Counted from the stretch's first letter, positions 7,144 through 16,826 are shown. The stretch is 64,000 nt of DNA from JAADFF01 sp013153035 (GCA_026184435.1 CP046447.1); one strand, 5' to 3'. The notes: generated from the letters alone by a model not told the origin. Translations and numbers: made by a program.

Positions 7144-9021
7144 CTATACCTCCAAGATGGCAACACCACGCCTGCCATCTAAGAAATACATATAATCGCC
7201 AACCCACATGGCGTAGTTGAAGATATCACCCATATCTTCAATACGTTCAACTTCCTTTAAGCCCCTTGAAACATCATATTTCACTATGTCCCACTCTTTA
7301 CCGCCCACCTGCGCTGATGCATAAAGATAACCATCTCTATACAGAAGATTTTTCAGATGGGGAACTTCATATTCCTCCACATTACTACCATCAATAATCC
7401 ATAGCTTGTGCTTATCTTCATGATAGGACGATACATATAGTCTTCTACCATCGGTAATGCCATCTTCTACCATGCCAACATCTAACCCACCGATAATCTT
7501 CAGACCTTCGTCTGATGTGGAAATATATCTGACACCACTTCTACCACCGAAGGCCTTATACCCAATCTTAATATACCCTACATCGTGAACCATTTGAACC
7601 TCTTGTATGTCATCACCCGATATATGAAACACTATAACATCGCCTGACGGATACAAGTGTATATATGCCGTATCATCCTCAAACCAAACATATTTCACAT
7701 GTATCCCTCTTTTCTCATATACAACCTTAGGTTCTTCAGGTGTTGAGATATCCATAACTATCATACCGGCATCAGATACGGCAAATAACAGGTTATCTTT
7801 GATGTAAACATCATATGTGGTAAAAGATGATTTTGTTTCTGGCAGTCTAATTCTGCTTACCTCTGTCAAAACATCATTGTTCTTCTTCAAAATGACAATA
7901 CCCTTATAGAGTATGCGACCTTTGAAAAACTCTTTAATAATGTTCTCTCCGCCCCGAGAAGACCAAATACCACCGACATATATGTAATCGTCTTTTTTTT
8001 CAAGATGCCATGCCCAGAAGCCTTTAACACGGGATATCTCTGATGGTTTTTCCGGCTTGGATATATCCAGCTCAACAGCCCCTTCAACCGCCCCTAAAAG
8101 GAGTCTATCATTTTCTTTAATCGCCCCATACCACGGACTAAAGGATTTCACCCACCGTTGTTTACTATCACGCCACAGTAATAACCCCTCATTTTCAAAG
8201 CCAACAAGAATCACTCCGTCATGTTCATAAACCGTGGTGGGAAAACCGTCAACCTTAAAGAGACATCTGTCATCGCCGGGAGAAAATTTCATTATTTCCC
8301 CTGTATTCTTTAAAACATAGAGACTATAACCATCAATAAACGATGAAACGACATCACCTATATCTTTTACCATACCCAAATACTTTTTTTCAGGAAGCTT
8401 ATACAACTTGAGGCTGTTGTCTTTTTTCAAAACGGCAATACCGGGAGATTGAGAAGCAAGTAAGATGCCGGCATCATCGTATCTATCTACCTGTCTAATA
8501 TTAGAAGGATCAGATATATCAAGAATGATAACATCACTACCCGAACGTACAGCAACATAAGTATCACCTATAACAAATAAACCGGACATGTTCTCATCAA
8601 AGAAAATACCCACATCTTCTACCCCATGAGGTGTAATTTCATATACCACAAGGTAGGTACTAAAGACACTTCCTACAACAGCTAAAACAAGATTACCTAC
8701 AAGTTTGACATCAACCACTAGGGTACCAATTTCCTCTTTTAATGGAATAAACTCATCTCCCCTACGGGCATATATCCATAAACCTGTACCAGAAAGCACA
8801 AGATATTCATTGGATATCTCCACCTTATATGCCTCTTTACCACTAAGAAGATACTCTATCTCTGTGGATAAATCCTTCTCTACATGTAGTCTTACAAGTC
8901 CTGAGCGCATACTCTCTCCATCAACAGGATCACGCCAAGAAGCAGCAAGGTAAAAATACCCGTCATGATATTTGATATCAAAGACATCCTTAAGAAGGCC
9001 CCTACGCCCTACAACTTTCAT
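7144..9021 (-). CDS. Cytosolic beta-propeller protein with LVIVD-like repeats
   Basis: A protein of about 625 residues made of repeated four-stranded blades. Recurrent segments such as DISDPSNIRQVDRYDD, DISKPEKPSEISRV and DISTPEEPKVVYE resemble the LVIVD repeat, a beta-propeller type found in surface and cytosolic bacterial and archaeal proteins. I count roughly 10-12 blades. There is no signal peptide or membrane segment, so it probably stays in the cytoplasm. The preferred start is ATG 9021, after an AGGGAG site; an upstream in-frame start at 9042 has no good ribosome site. The molecular function is not recognisable. Its stop overlaps the ribosome site of the threonylcarbamoyl-AMP synthase gene, so they are co-transcribed. 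Confidence 0.7.
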   Translation of the reverse strand: MKVVGRRGLLKDVFDIKYHDGYFYLAASWRDPVDGESMRSGLVRLHVEKDLSTEIEYLLSGKEAYKVEISNEYLVLSGTGLWIYARRGDEFIPLKEEIGTLVVDVKLVGNLVLAVVGSVFSTYLVVYEITPHGVEDVGIFFDENMSGLFVIGDTYVAVRSGSDVIILDISDPSNIRQVDRYDDAGILLASQSPGIAVLKKDNSLKLYKLPEKKYLGMVKDIGDVVSSFIDGYSLYVLKNTGEIMKFSPGDDRCLFKVDGFPTTVYEHDGVILVGFENEGLLLWRDSKQRWVKSFSPWYGAIKENDRLLLGAVEGAVELDISKPEKPSEISRVKGFWAWHLEKKDDYIYVGGIWSSRGGENIIKEFFKGRILYKGIVILKKNNDVLTEVSRIRLPETKSSFTTYDVYIKDNLLFAVSDAGMIVMDISTPEEPKVVYEKRGIHVKYVWFEDDTAYIHLYPSGDVIVFHISGDDIQEVQMVHDVGYIKIGYKAFGGRSGVRYISTSDEGLKIIGGLDVGMVEDGITDGRRLYVSSYHEDKHKLWIIDGSNVEEYEVPHLKNLLYRDGYLYASAQVGGKEWDIVKYDVSRGLKEVERIEDMGDIFNYAMWVGDYMYFLDGRRGVAILEV

Positions 9022-9112
9022 ATGCCACGCTCCCTGATACAAGTTTTTTATTTCATATCACATATATTTTACCGCTTAAACACTGTTTCTAAACATTATG
9101 CAGAGTTTTAAC

Positions 9113-9144
9113 AGAAAAAGGAGGCACAACATAGTTGTGCCTCC
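9113..9144 (-). terminator. Intrinsic terminator after fba
   Basis: An 11 bp perfect stem (GGAGGCACAAC / GTTGTGCCTCC) with a three-base loop, followed on the minus strand by TTTTTCTGTT. Confidence 0.9.
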
Positions 9145-9174
9145 CTATCATATATAAATGGCGGCGAGGAGGTG

Positions 9175-10113
9175 TTAAGCCTTACCAGAAGCACCCAAAA
9201 GTCTCAGTCTGGCTCTAACAACCTCTGTTACATATTTTTTGCCCTCACCAAGGTACTTACGAGGATCAAACTGTGCAGGATTCTCTACAAGATATTTACG
9301 GAGCCCTGCAAGGAATGAGATACGCAAATCTGTATCAGTATTAACCTTATTAATACCACCCTTAACAGTTTCCACCAGTAGATCGCTAGGCACACCTTTG
9401 ACACCTTCCAGCTTGGCACCGTACCTATTGGCAAGCTCTACCATATCCTGAGGGACAGAAGAAGCACCATGAAGTACCAGAGGAATGCCTGTGCGTTTCT
9501 TGACCTCTTTCAATCTCTCTATATCAAGCTTGGGCTCGCCCTTAAACTTAAATGCACCATGAGATGTACCAATAGCTGGAGCAAGAAAATCAACACCTGT
9601 TTCCTTAACAAACTGTTCTGCTTCCTCAGGATTGACAAGTATGCTCTCGGCACTCTGAACATTGTCCTCAATACCAGCCAAAGTACCCAGCTCTGCCTCC
9701 ACAGATACACCTGCGGCATGGGCAATTTCCACAATTTTCTTTGTAATAGCCATGTTTTCTTCAAAGGGCTTATCAGAGGCATCTATCATGACAGAACCAT
9801 AACCTGCCTTAATGGCAGCCATAATGTACTCAAGACGCTTGCCGTGGTCAAGGTGCAGGGATACAGGTATAGGCAACCTCTCAGCGTAACGTCTTACCAT
9901 TTCCACAAATATCTCAGCACCAAGATATGGATCACCATTACCTGCATACTTAATGGCACCCTCACTGGTCTCAATAATGACAGGTGCATTCTCTGCTACT
10001 GCACCGTCTAAAATGGCCTGCAAGAATTCAAGATTATTTATGTTAAATGCAGGCACAGCATAATACTCCTTATTGGCCTTATCTAAAATGACTTTGGTGT
10101 TTACATATGGCAT
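9175..10113 (-). CDS. fba: Class II fructose-bisphosphate aldolase
   Basis: A zinc-dependent aldolase of about 312 residues that interconverts fructose-1,6-bisphosphate with glyceraldehyde-3-phosphate and dihydroxyacetone phosphate in glycolysis and gluconeogenesis. Visible motifs are YAVPAFNINNLEF at the N-terminus, SLHLDHGK with the catalytic Asp and a zinc His, YGSVMIDASDKPFEEN, VEAELGTLAG, FLAPAIGTSHGAFK and LVLHGASSVP. The length and motifs fit the class IIB type. The start is taken at ATG 10113, seven bases after GGGAGGTGGT; an in-frame GTG at 10122 overlaps that site. It is monocistronic with its own terminator. Confidence 0.95.
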   Translation of the reverse strand: MPYVNTKVILDKANKEYYAVPAFNINNLEFLQAILDGAVAENAPVIIETSEGAIKYAGNGDPYLGAEIFVEMVRRYAERLPIPVSLHLDHGKRLEYIMAAIKAGYGSVMIDASDKPFEENMAITKKIVEIAHAAGVSVEAELGTLAGIEDNVQSAESILVNPEEAEQFVKETGVDFLAPAIGTSHGAFKFKGEPKLDIERLKEVKKRTGIPLVLHGASSVPQDMVELANRYGAKLEGVKGVPSDLLVETVKGGINKVNTDTDLRISFLAGLRKYLVENPAQFDPRKYLGEGKKYVTEVVRARLRLLGASGKA

Positions 10114-10259
10114 ATATACCACCTCCCAAATTTATATTACCACCGCTACCTCACCGTAGCAGTTAAGTATATCAAACAAACAGTATATAGGGATATGTTT
10201 ATTGCATACCAAAGCCAGCATTTGCATAATTCGCAGGCATCTAACAAGCAAGTTATAGC

Positions 10260-10472
10260 TTATTTATTATCAGATTGTTCTTTCTCAGAAACTTTATCAA
10301 TATACAAGTACATCAGATAGGCAATAATTGTAGGAACAACAACAAATGATGTAAATGTAGCCAACTGGAGTCCAGACTTACCAGATGGAGTAGCACCACC
10401 TAAAAAGTCTACAGCAAGGGGATACAAAACAATGAGAAACAAGATAACAAGAATATTCTGCCAGTACTTCAT
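10260..10472 (-). CDS. Small two-helix membrane protein
   Basis: A 70-residue protein with two predicted membrane helices (about 5-25 and 40-60), joined by a short loop GGATPSGKSGLQ, and a charged C-terminus KVSEKEQSDNK. I do not recognise a family. The gene has a good GGAGG site nine bases before its ATG and is divergent from alaS, with which it may share a promoter region. Confidence 0.6.
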   Translation of the reverse strand: MKYWQNILVILFLIVLYPLAVDFLGGATPSGKSGLQLATFTSFVVVPTIIAYLMYLYIDKVSEKEQSDNK

Positions 10473-10510
10473 AATATGTCGCCTCCTTATCAGAGGAAAT
10501 CTATATCTGT

Positions 10511-10518
10511 ATTATACT
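10511..10518. promoter_or_regulatory. Possible shared -10 element, alaS / small membrane gene
   Basis: ATTATACT reads as TATACT toward alaS and as TATAAT (in AGTATAAT) toward the 70-residue membrane gene. It lies 34 and 39 bases from the two starts. No good -35 box is seen in either direction. Confidence 0.4.
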
Positions 10519-10551
10519 ATAGTAAACGCCGCACTTTAGGAGGTGACACAT

Positions 10552-13203
10552 ATGAAACCACTCAGTGGTGATGAGATACGCGAATCTTTCCTTGAATTCT
10601 TTGAGAAAAACGGACACAAGAGGCTTCCATCTAGTAGTCTGATACCTGATGACCCTACGCTACTGTTCACAACAGCCGGTATGGTACAGTTTAAACCATA
10701 TTTTTTAGGGAAAAAAGAACCACCATTTGACAGTGCAACAACAGTACAAAAATCTTTCCGCACATCAGACCTAGAAAATGTAGGCCGCACAACGAGACAC
10801 CACACATTCTTTGAGATGCTTGGCAACTTCTCATTTGGTAGATACTTTAAAGAAGGTGCTATCACATTTGCATGGCAGCTCATTACAGAGGTATGGAAAC
10901 TTCCAGTAGATAGACTGTGGGTTTCTATATACGAAGAAGATGAAGAGGCATATGAAATATGGAGCAAGAAGATAGGTGTGCCAGACAGCAGAATAGTAAG
11001 AATGGGCAAAGACGACAACTTCTGGGGACCACCAGGCCCCACAGGCCCTTGTGGACCATGTACAGAAATTCACTTTGATATGGGTGAGGATTGGCCATGT
11101 GACCATCCCGAACTGGGACCTGCCTCTGAATGTGAGAGATTTAGAGAGTTTTGGAACCTCGTGTTTATGCAGTATCATCAAGACGAAGAAGGCAATCTAC
11201 ACCCACTAAAGAGAAAAGGTATAGACACAGGAATGGGGCTTGAGCGCATGGCATCTATCATGCAGGGCACCATTTCTAACTTTGAAACAGACCTCTTTGC
11301 ACCTATTCTTGCCTACCTAAAAGACCTTACAGGCAAACCATACGACCCCAAAGGCGGTGAGTACACAACAGCCTACCGTGTCGTCATGGACCATATCAGA
11401 GCCCTGACATTTGTCATAGCCGATGGTGCATATCCTTCCAATGAGGGTAGAGGCTATGTTGTCAGAAGGGTTATCAGAAGAGCATTAAGATTTGGTAAGA
11501 AACTGGGACTGGAAAAACCATTCTTATACGATGTTGTACCCGTCGTTGTAGATAGATATAAACATGTCTATCCCGAGATAGAGGAAAAGATGAAGATTAC
11601 CATGTCCATCCTCAAGGCAGAGGAGGAAAACTTCTTCCGCACCATCGGACAAGGACTGAATATCCTCGAGAATTATGTGGAACAGGCCAAGAAAGAAGGC
11701 AGAAACTTCCTCACAGGCAAAGAGGCGTTTAAGCTGTATGACACATACGGTGTGCCTGTAGACTTTATCAAAGACACTCTGGAGGAAATGGGCTTTACCA
11801 TTAAAGAAGAAGAGCTGGAAGAAGAGCTGGAAAAGGCAAGGGAGAGAAGCCGCAAATCTTGGAAAGGTGGTCAAAAAGAACTTATAGACAATGAACTGAA
11901 GAAAGCACTACCCGAGAACTTCTCCTCTACCTTTGTCGGGTATGAGAAAGAGGAAGAAGATACCAAGATTATGGCAATCCTGAAAGATGGTAAAGCCGTA
12001 GAGGAAGCGGGAGAGGGAGAAGAAATATCGTTTGTTCTTGAGAAAACACCATTCTATGCAGAAAGTGGTGGCCAGATACCCGACCATGGTTATGTGGAAA
12101 CAGAAACAGGTAGAGTGGAAGTGTATGATGTTCAGAAGCACCTTGATGGCAAAGTTTTCCTACATACAGGTAAGGTTGTAAAAGGTACTGTTAAGGTAGG
12201 ACAAGAGGCCCATGCAGAGATAGATCACGAAAGAAGGGCAGCTATAAGAAGGGCCCACACAGGCACACATATTATGTACAAGGTCATGAGAGATGTGCTC
12301 GGTAGCCATGTATCTCAGGCAGGTTCTATGGTTGGACCCGACTACATACGCTTCGACTTTACACACTTTGAAGCACTGAAACCAGAAGAGAAGAAAGAGA
12401 TAGAGAAGCGTGTAATGGAGGCAATACTTGCCAATATGCCCGTAACAGTACATCATCTTACACTGGAAGAGGCACTATCCCGTGGTGCTGTAGCAGAATT
12501 TATGGACAAGTATCAGGAAAAGGTCAGAGTTGTTGAGATAGGTAATGGCTGGACATTGGACCTGTGCGGTGGTACCCACGCATCGGCTACAGGTGATATA
12601 GGCATACTGAAGATAATCTATGAAGGATCGGTCTCTACTGGCGTACGTCGTATAGAAGCATACACCGGCATGAAGGCACTCGAAAGGTATCAGGAGCTGG
12701 AAGACACTGTAACAACACTGGCACGTAAGCTATCCACTTCGCCTGAACGTATAGATGAAATCATAGAGAAGATGAAAACAGAGCTGAAAGAGACCCAGAA
12801 AGAGCTGGAAAGAACCAAAGAGAAGCTTACCGTTGCCATGATACCAGCCATTGACGCCGAGGGTGAAATGATGGGAGACATATACATACTGGCTAAGGTT
12901 CTATCCGATGTGAGTGCCGATGACCTGAGAATGATATCCGACCAGATTCGTTCAAGGCATGAAAAAGCCGTCGTCATACTCGGTGGTATTAAAGACGACA
13001 GGCCTATCATGATTGCCGCGGCAACAAAGAACCTAACAGATAAACTGCATATGGGCAACATCGTTAGAGAGGCAGCCAAAGTCATGAAAGGTGGCGGTGG
13101 CGGCAGACCAGATATGGCTCAAGCAGGCGGTAAAGACGCCAGCAAACTATCAGCTGCTGTTATGCAGGCCGCCGATATGGTGAAAAAGGCATTACAAGAA
13201 TGA
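10552..13203 (+). CDS. alaS: Alanyl-tRNA synthetase
   Basis: An 883-residue enzyme that charges tRNA-Ala. The class II catalytic domain is at the N-terminus: TTAGMVQFKPYF, then RTTRHHTFFEMLGNFSFG, then the zinc/ATP region WGPPGPTGPCGPCTEIHFD. The editing domain has HTGTH near residue 570 and CGGTHASATGDIG near 675. The C-terminal oligomerisation / C-Ala domain ends with GGGGGRPDMAQAGG. The length is normal. The start is ATG 10552, six bases after AGGAGGTGA; an in-frame GTG at 10543 overlaps that site. No T-box leader is present in the roughly 35-base untranslated region. Confidence 0.97.
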   Translation: MKPLSGDEIRESFLEFFEKNGHKRLPSSSLIPDDPTLLFTTAGMVQFKPYFLGKKEPPFDSATTVQKSFRTSDLENVGRTTRHHTFFEMLGNFSFGRYFKEGAITFAWQLITEVWKLPVDRLWVSIYEEDEEAYEIWSKKIGVPDSRIVRMGKDDNFWGPPGPTGPCGPCTEIHFDMGEDWPCDHPELGPASECERFREFWNLVFMQYHQDEEGNLHPLKRKGIDTGMGLERMASIMQGTISNFETDLFAPILAYLKDLTGKPYDPKGGEYTTAYRVVMDHIRALTFVIADGAYPSNEGRGYVVRRVIRRALRFGKKLGLEKPFLYDVVPVVVDRYKHVYPEIEEKMKITMSILKAEEENFFRTIGQGLNILENYVEQAKKEGRNFLTGKEAFKLYDTYGVPVDFIKDTLEEMGFTIKEEELEEELEKARERSRKSWKGGQKELIDNELKKALPENFSSTFVGYEKEEEDTKIMAILKDGKAVEEAGEGEEISFVLEKTPFYAESGGQIPDHGYVETETGRVEVYDVQKHLDGKVFLHTGKVVKGTVKVGQEAHAEIDHERRAAIRRAHTGTHIMYKVMRDVLGSHVSQAGSMVGPDYIRFDFTHFEALKPEEKKEIEKRVMEAILANMPVTVHHLTLEEALSRGAVAEFMDKYQEKVRVVEIGNGWTLDLCGGTHASATGDIGILKIIYEGSVSTGVRRIEAYTGMKALERYQELEDTVTTLARKLSTSPERIDEIIEKMKTELKETQKELERTKEKLTVAMIPAIDAEGEMMGDIYILAKVLSDVSADDLRMISDQIRSRHEKAVVILGGIKDDRPIMIAAATKNLTDKLHMGNIVREAAKVMKGGGGGRPDMAQAGGKDASKLSAAVMQAADMVKKALQE

Positions 13204-13227
13204 TAATTAAAAGCCGGTAGTAATATT

Positions 13228-13256
13228 AGGGGGCGGGAGTCCGCCCCCTGTTTTAT
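13228..13256 (+). terminator. Intrinsic terminator after alaS
   Basis: AGGGGGCGG and CCGCCCCCT pair around GAGT, followed by GTTTTAT. Confidence 0.9.
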
Positions 13257-13289
13257 ACTGAATATATAAAGACATACGAGGTGAATATA

Positions 13290-13652
13290 GTGCCCGAAAA
13301 AGAAGCATTTCACACAGGATACACAAGGCCAGAACTGTGGAACCCACATGAAGACCCCAGTGGAACGCTACAGGAACGCTCTCGTATTCTTGATAAAGAG
13401 CTACAGGAGCTCCGACTAAAAAAGCAGGCACTATCATTTGCCGAACGCATAAGAATAGAACATGCCTACAAAGAAGCTGTAAAAAAACTATGGAAATATC
13501 GTATTATTAGCACGCTAGCTGTTGTTATCGCCTACTTTATACTCAATCCTTTTTCGGATATAGACTACAAAACTGTTATATTCACATGGCTTTTACTTCC
13601 CATGGTAGACGCATGGCTAAGAGAAGTAAGAGAAATAGATTTTTACAAGTAA
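13290..13652 (+). CDS. Hypothetical membrane protein with N-terminal coiled coil
   Basis: A protein of about 120 residues that I do not recognise. The N-terminal 70 residues are soluble, with a charged helical part (RSRILDKELQELRLKKQAL, then AERIRIEHAYKEAVKKL). Two membrane helices follow (about 75-92 and 100-115), and the protein ends LREVREIDFYK. The start is GTG 13290, six bases after GAGGTGA. Its 3' end overlaps the convergent reverse gyrase topoisomerase gene by 10 bases. Confidence 0.6.
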   Translation: MPEKEAFHTGYTRPELWNPHEDPSGTLQERSRILDKELQELRLKKQALSFAERIRIEHAYKEAVKKLWKYRIISTLAVVIAYFILNPFSDIDYKTVIFTWLLLPMVDAWLREVREIDFYK

Positions 13653-15439
13653 GCATTTACTTCATCGTAAACTTCCTTTAGTAGCTCCATATATTCATAT
13701 TCACCATCTTCTACACCATCCATCTTTTTATAAAGCAATGCTGTTCTATCCGGTGAAATAAATTCATGGAATTCTCTATTCAAATAATCATAGACTTGTA
13801 TACCTATCTTGGTCGGTATGAGATACCCTTTGGGGGATACCCTTACATATCCTCGCTTCTTGATTGTTTCCAGTATCTTTCCATAAGTTGAAGGTCTACC
13901 TATACCTTTTTCCTTCATCTGCCTGATAACCTCTTCTTCCCTCATAGGCCATGCCAGTGGTTTCTTAACAACCTCCACATTCAAAGAAACTTGACTCCCC
14001 ACTTCAGGCACATATCTTAGAGAATATATCTTAATATCCTTGAAGAATACAAGGTAACCCTCTTTTTCTACCTCCATAGGAACCTCTATATTATCAAACC
14101 CCTTTAAGAGCACGGTAAGATATTTCAAAAGTGCATTTACAGACTGCGATGCCATAAAGCGTCTAAAAATCAGGCCATATAGCCTGCCATGGTCTTTCGT
14201 ATACTCATCTCTCCCCCTGACCACATCCCAAAATTCCATAACATCAATAGGTCTTGTAGGTCTGATACATTCGTGTGCCCCCTGCATGTGTTCAGATGTC
14301 TGAATGTCCCAATACTTGCCATGAAACAGCTCTTCTCCATATTTCTCAGTGATATACATCTTAGCCACCTTTATGCCATCTTCAGAAACCCTAGTACTAT
14401 CTGTTCTGTGATAGGTTATAAAACCTCCCTCAAAAAGAGCCTGTGCTAAATCCATAGTGTAGGAAGCACTAAAACCCAGTATACGGGAGGCATCTGAAAG
14501 CAACAAATCGGTTGAATATGGTGGCAGAGGAGATTTCTCTCTTACCTCTACAGAAGCACTCTCTACAGTAACAATATCATCGGGCTTATCTTCTATTTCT
14601 ATATAAAAATCTTCTATAAAGGGAAAAGCCACCCTGTATACATCCTTTTGCTGGCGGGACAACTGATATCTCTCTATTATCCATCCAAGCACGGGAGATT
14701 GCACTCTACCTGCAGAAAGCCCTTTTCTACCAAAGTATTTGCTGACCCGTTCAGATAAGAAGAAACCCACCCATCTGTCTTCTATACGCCTGACAAGGGC
14801 CGCCTCTACCCTACGGGTATCAATCTGACGAATATCCTCAAGTGCCTGCAACAGCGCCTTTCTAGTAATCTCTCTAAACTCCATTCGATATACAGACTTT
14901 CCATAGGGGGCAAGATACGCTCCCACTTCGTAGGCGATACGCTCACCTTCACTATCGGGGTCGGTTGCGATAAGAAGACCATCAACAGCAAGGGCGAGAT
15001 TTCTATACACCCTAATAATATCCAGTTTATCCCTATACTCTATCCCGTCAGGAACGAGACTAACAGCCTGTCCCCCATCGAACATCTTGATTGTGTCCAT
15101 GATAGGATAAAATCCACTGTCTTCTATACTAACACCATAAAACACTTGATGTGGCCAACGACGAGGAGATACTTCCACAATATCTGAAGTGTGTCCTATT
15201 GTAGCTCCAATAACGATAAGCATTGTACCAAATGATACCTCGGCAACCCTAACAATAAAACCTCCCGATGTTTCTATATACCGAAACACACCTCCACCAA
15301 GAAGAGAAGCTATTGTCTCCACCTTGTGAGGAGATTCAACAAGCATAAGGTAACTTCTAAATGGTATCTGTCCCTCTTTCTCTTTATGCTCTCGACTTAG
15401 GTCAACCTTTTCACGGAGAGCCTCTATATCAACCTCCAT
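13643..15439 (-). CDS. rgy: Reverse gyrase, topoisomerase IA subunit of a split enzyme
   Basis: A protein of about 598 residues equal to the C-terminal half of reverse gyrase. The TOPRIM domain starts with LMLVESPHKVETIASLLGG and carries the acidic triad ATDPDSEGER. AGRVQSPVLGWIIERY and ITYHRTDSTRVS (catalytic Tyr near residue 343) are the reverse gyrase forms of the type IA motifs, as is AHECIRPTRP. Plain topoisomerase I would read ITYMRTDS and lack the LGWIIERY form. Both zinc fingers common in reverse gyrases are absent: the only cysteine visible is in HECIRP. The preferred start is ATG 15439, 11 bases upstream of the end of the helicase gene; an in-frame ATG at 15463 gives a 35-base overlap. 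With its partner it should add positive supercoils, a hallmark of hyperthermophiles. Confidence 0.9.
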   Translation of the reverse strand: MEVDIEALREKVDLSREHKEKEGQIPFRSYLMLVESPHKVETIASLLGGGVFRYIETSGGFIVRVAEVSFGTMLIVIGATIGHTSDIVEVSPRRWPHQVFYGVSIEDSGFYPIMDTIKMFDGGQAVSLVPDGIEYRDKLDIIRVYRNLALAVDGLLIATDPDSEGERIAYEVGAYLAPYGKSVYRMEFREITRKALLQALEDIRQIDTRRVEAALVRRIEDRWVGFFLSERVSKYFGRKGLSAGRVQSPVLGWIIERYQLSRQQKDVYRVAFPFIEDFYIEIEDKPDDIVTVESASVEVREKSPLPPYSTDLLLSDASRILGFSASYTMDLAQALFEGGFITYHRTDSTRVSEDGIKVAKMYITEKYGEELFHGKYWDIQTSEHMQGAHECIRPTRPIDVMEFWDVVRGRDEYTKDHGRLYGLIFRRFMASQSVNALLKYLTVLLKGFDNIEVPMEVEKEGYLVFFKDIKIYSLRYVPEVGSQVSLNVEVVKKPLAWPMREEEVIRQMKEKGIGRPSTYGKILETIKKRGYVRVSPKGYLIPTKIGIQVYDYLNREFHEFISPDRTALLYKKMDGVEDGEYEYMELLKEVYDEVNAYL

Positions 15440-16763
15440 CTTTGTGCTGAAATGTAATACCATAGAGGCTAGCTCGTCTCATAAATGCCAGCATTAACTT
15501 TTCATCGGTATCGGCTACAAACGATACACCAAATGTAAAACCACTACCTGTAAACCTTGAGGTTCGACCACTGGCCTGAATATAGGTTGTAATATCTGGA
15601 TATATAATCCTTATTCCGTTTTCCTCTTCAGAAACACTCCATGCCTTTCTGTCAGCCACCTCTTTGACTTTCTTCATAATTTCTTGCCAGTCTGATGGCA
15701 CCGGTCCCCCTATAAATGTTGACCACCACTTGGATATATCTGCATCAGGCTTCAAAACAATCTCTCCACGGGGTACGCCAACAAATACCGTATATCTAAT
15801 AACATCGGGCATATCTATACCCCTAACAAGCACACCATAAAAGGCAGCCTTACCAACAAGCACATCAAGTTTTCCCTCTGAAAGGTCTTCTAAAGTCTCC
15901 GGGGATCCAACATCTGCCCGAATACCCGCCCTTTGCAAAGTTTCCAGTAATTCACCCTCATCAGCTCCCCTTGGCAAAAAGACAATACCACCTTTACCCA
16001 TAACCTGAATAAATCTCACAACATCATCAAGCATCTGATCTCGTGTCTCGTAAATGCTATAAATATCTTCTACATTTCTAAATCCGACAAATCGAGAAGA
16101 ACGAAATGATATACCAAACTCTTCTCTAAGTCTTTGTCTCTGTCTGGGCGAGGCTTTAAATGTTGCAGACGATAAGATCATGCTCCCTCGTGTAACATTC
16201 ATGAGCCTATCTAAATTTTTAGGATTCTTCATAAAGGCATCAACATCATCAACAATAGAAAGTCTTGACCTCCACTTTATCTCAGGATAAATCACACGAA
16301 ATGCTTGAGCGGTCATAACAGCAATGTGAAAATCTCCAGAGATAATAGATTCTTTGGTTTTCTTATCATACAGAAGAATGGTCTTGCCTGTGTTTAATGT
16401 TTCATTCATAGAGAGGATTTTTTCGTACACAGTTGTAGCCAATGCCTTAGTAGGCACAATAAATATAGCCTTACCACGACACAGGAGGGCTTCTATAAGA
16501 GAAAATGTTGTCTTGCCTATACCAACAGGACCTATGGTAACAACACTACCACCTCGGTACCTTTGGTATATCCAGTATCTCTGATACGCATTGGGAACCC
16601 CAAGCCCGATACTCCTGTATGCATCTTCACGGGTCTTGTAATAGCTATAAAAATATTTATCAAGAACCTCAAGAGGAACTCTGAGTGTATACAGCTCCTC
16701 ATCGGTTATCGTTTTATATCTTAAAGAGCCTCTGAGAAAGTATTCTCTCTTTTTAATCTCCAT
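15429..16763 (-). CDS. rgy: Reverse gyrase, helicase-like subunit of a split enzyme
   Basis: A 444-residue protein equal to the SF2 helicase-like half of reverse gyrase. Motifs in order: NAYQRYW near 58-64, Walker A GPVGIGKTT at 78-86, VPTKALATTVYEK at 103-115, Walker B VDDVDAF at 171-177, SSAT at 198-201, FYGVLVRGIDMPDVIRY at 308-324 and YIQASGRTSR at 394-403. VDDVDA and YGVLVRGxDxP are specific to reverse gyrase among helicases. The N-terminal zinc finger is missing; the protein starts MEIKKREYFLRGSLRYK with no cysteines. The region between the last two motifs, where the latch domain sits, is short. The gene ends at TGA inside the start of the topoisomerase gene, in a different frame. Together the two products cover the usual single chain of about 1,050-1,100 residues. 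Confidence 0.9.
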   Translation of the reverse strand: MEIKKREYFLRGSLRYKTITDEELYTLRVPLEVLDKYFYSYYKTREDAYRSIGLGVPNAYQRYWIYQRYRGGSVVTIGPVGIGKTTFSLIEALLCRGKAIFIVPTKALATTVYEKILSMNETLNTGKTILLYDKKTKESIISGDFHIAVMTAQAFRVIYPEIKWRSRLSIVDDVDAFMKNPKNLDRLMNVTRGSMILSSATFKASPRQRQRLREEFGISFRSSRFVGFRNVEDIYSIYETRDQMLDDVVRFIQVMGKGGIVFLPRGADEGELLETLQRAGIRADVGSPETLEDLSEGKLDVLVGKAAFYGVLVRGIDMPDVIRYTVFVGVPRGEIVLKPDADISKWWSTFIGGPVPSDWQEIMKKVKEVADRKAWSVSEEENGIRIIYPDITTYIQASGRTSRFTGSGFTFGVSFVADTDEKLMLAFMRRASLYGITFQHKDGG

Positions 16764-16826
16764 AGCATGCCCTCCTTACCCTTTCTTCATATAGCATACC
16801 AAGGACAAGCCCAAACATATTCAAAT

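Noticed and set aside
10473..10551. A T-box or other leader before alaS
   Set aside because: The untranslated region is only about 35 bases after the likely -10 element, too short for such a fold.
13643..15439. Assignment as ordinary topoisomerase I
   Set aside because: The motifs are those of reverse gyrase (DPDSEGE, LGWIIERY, ITYHRTDST) and the adjacent gene supplies the matching helicase half.
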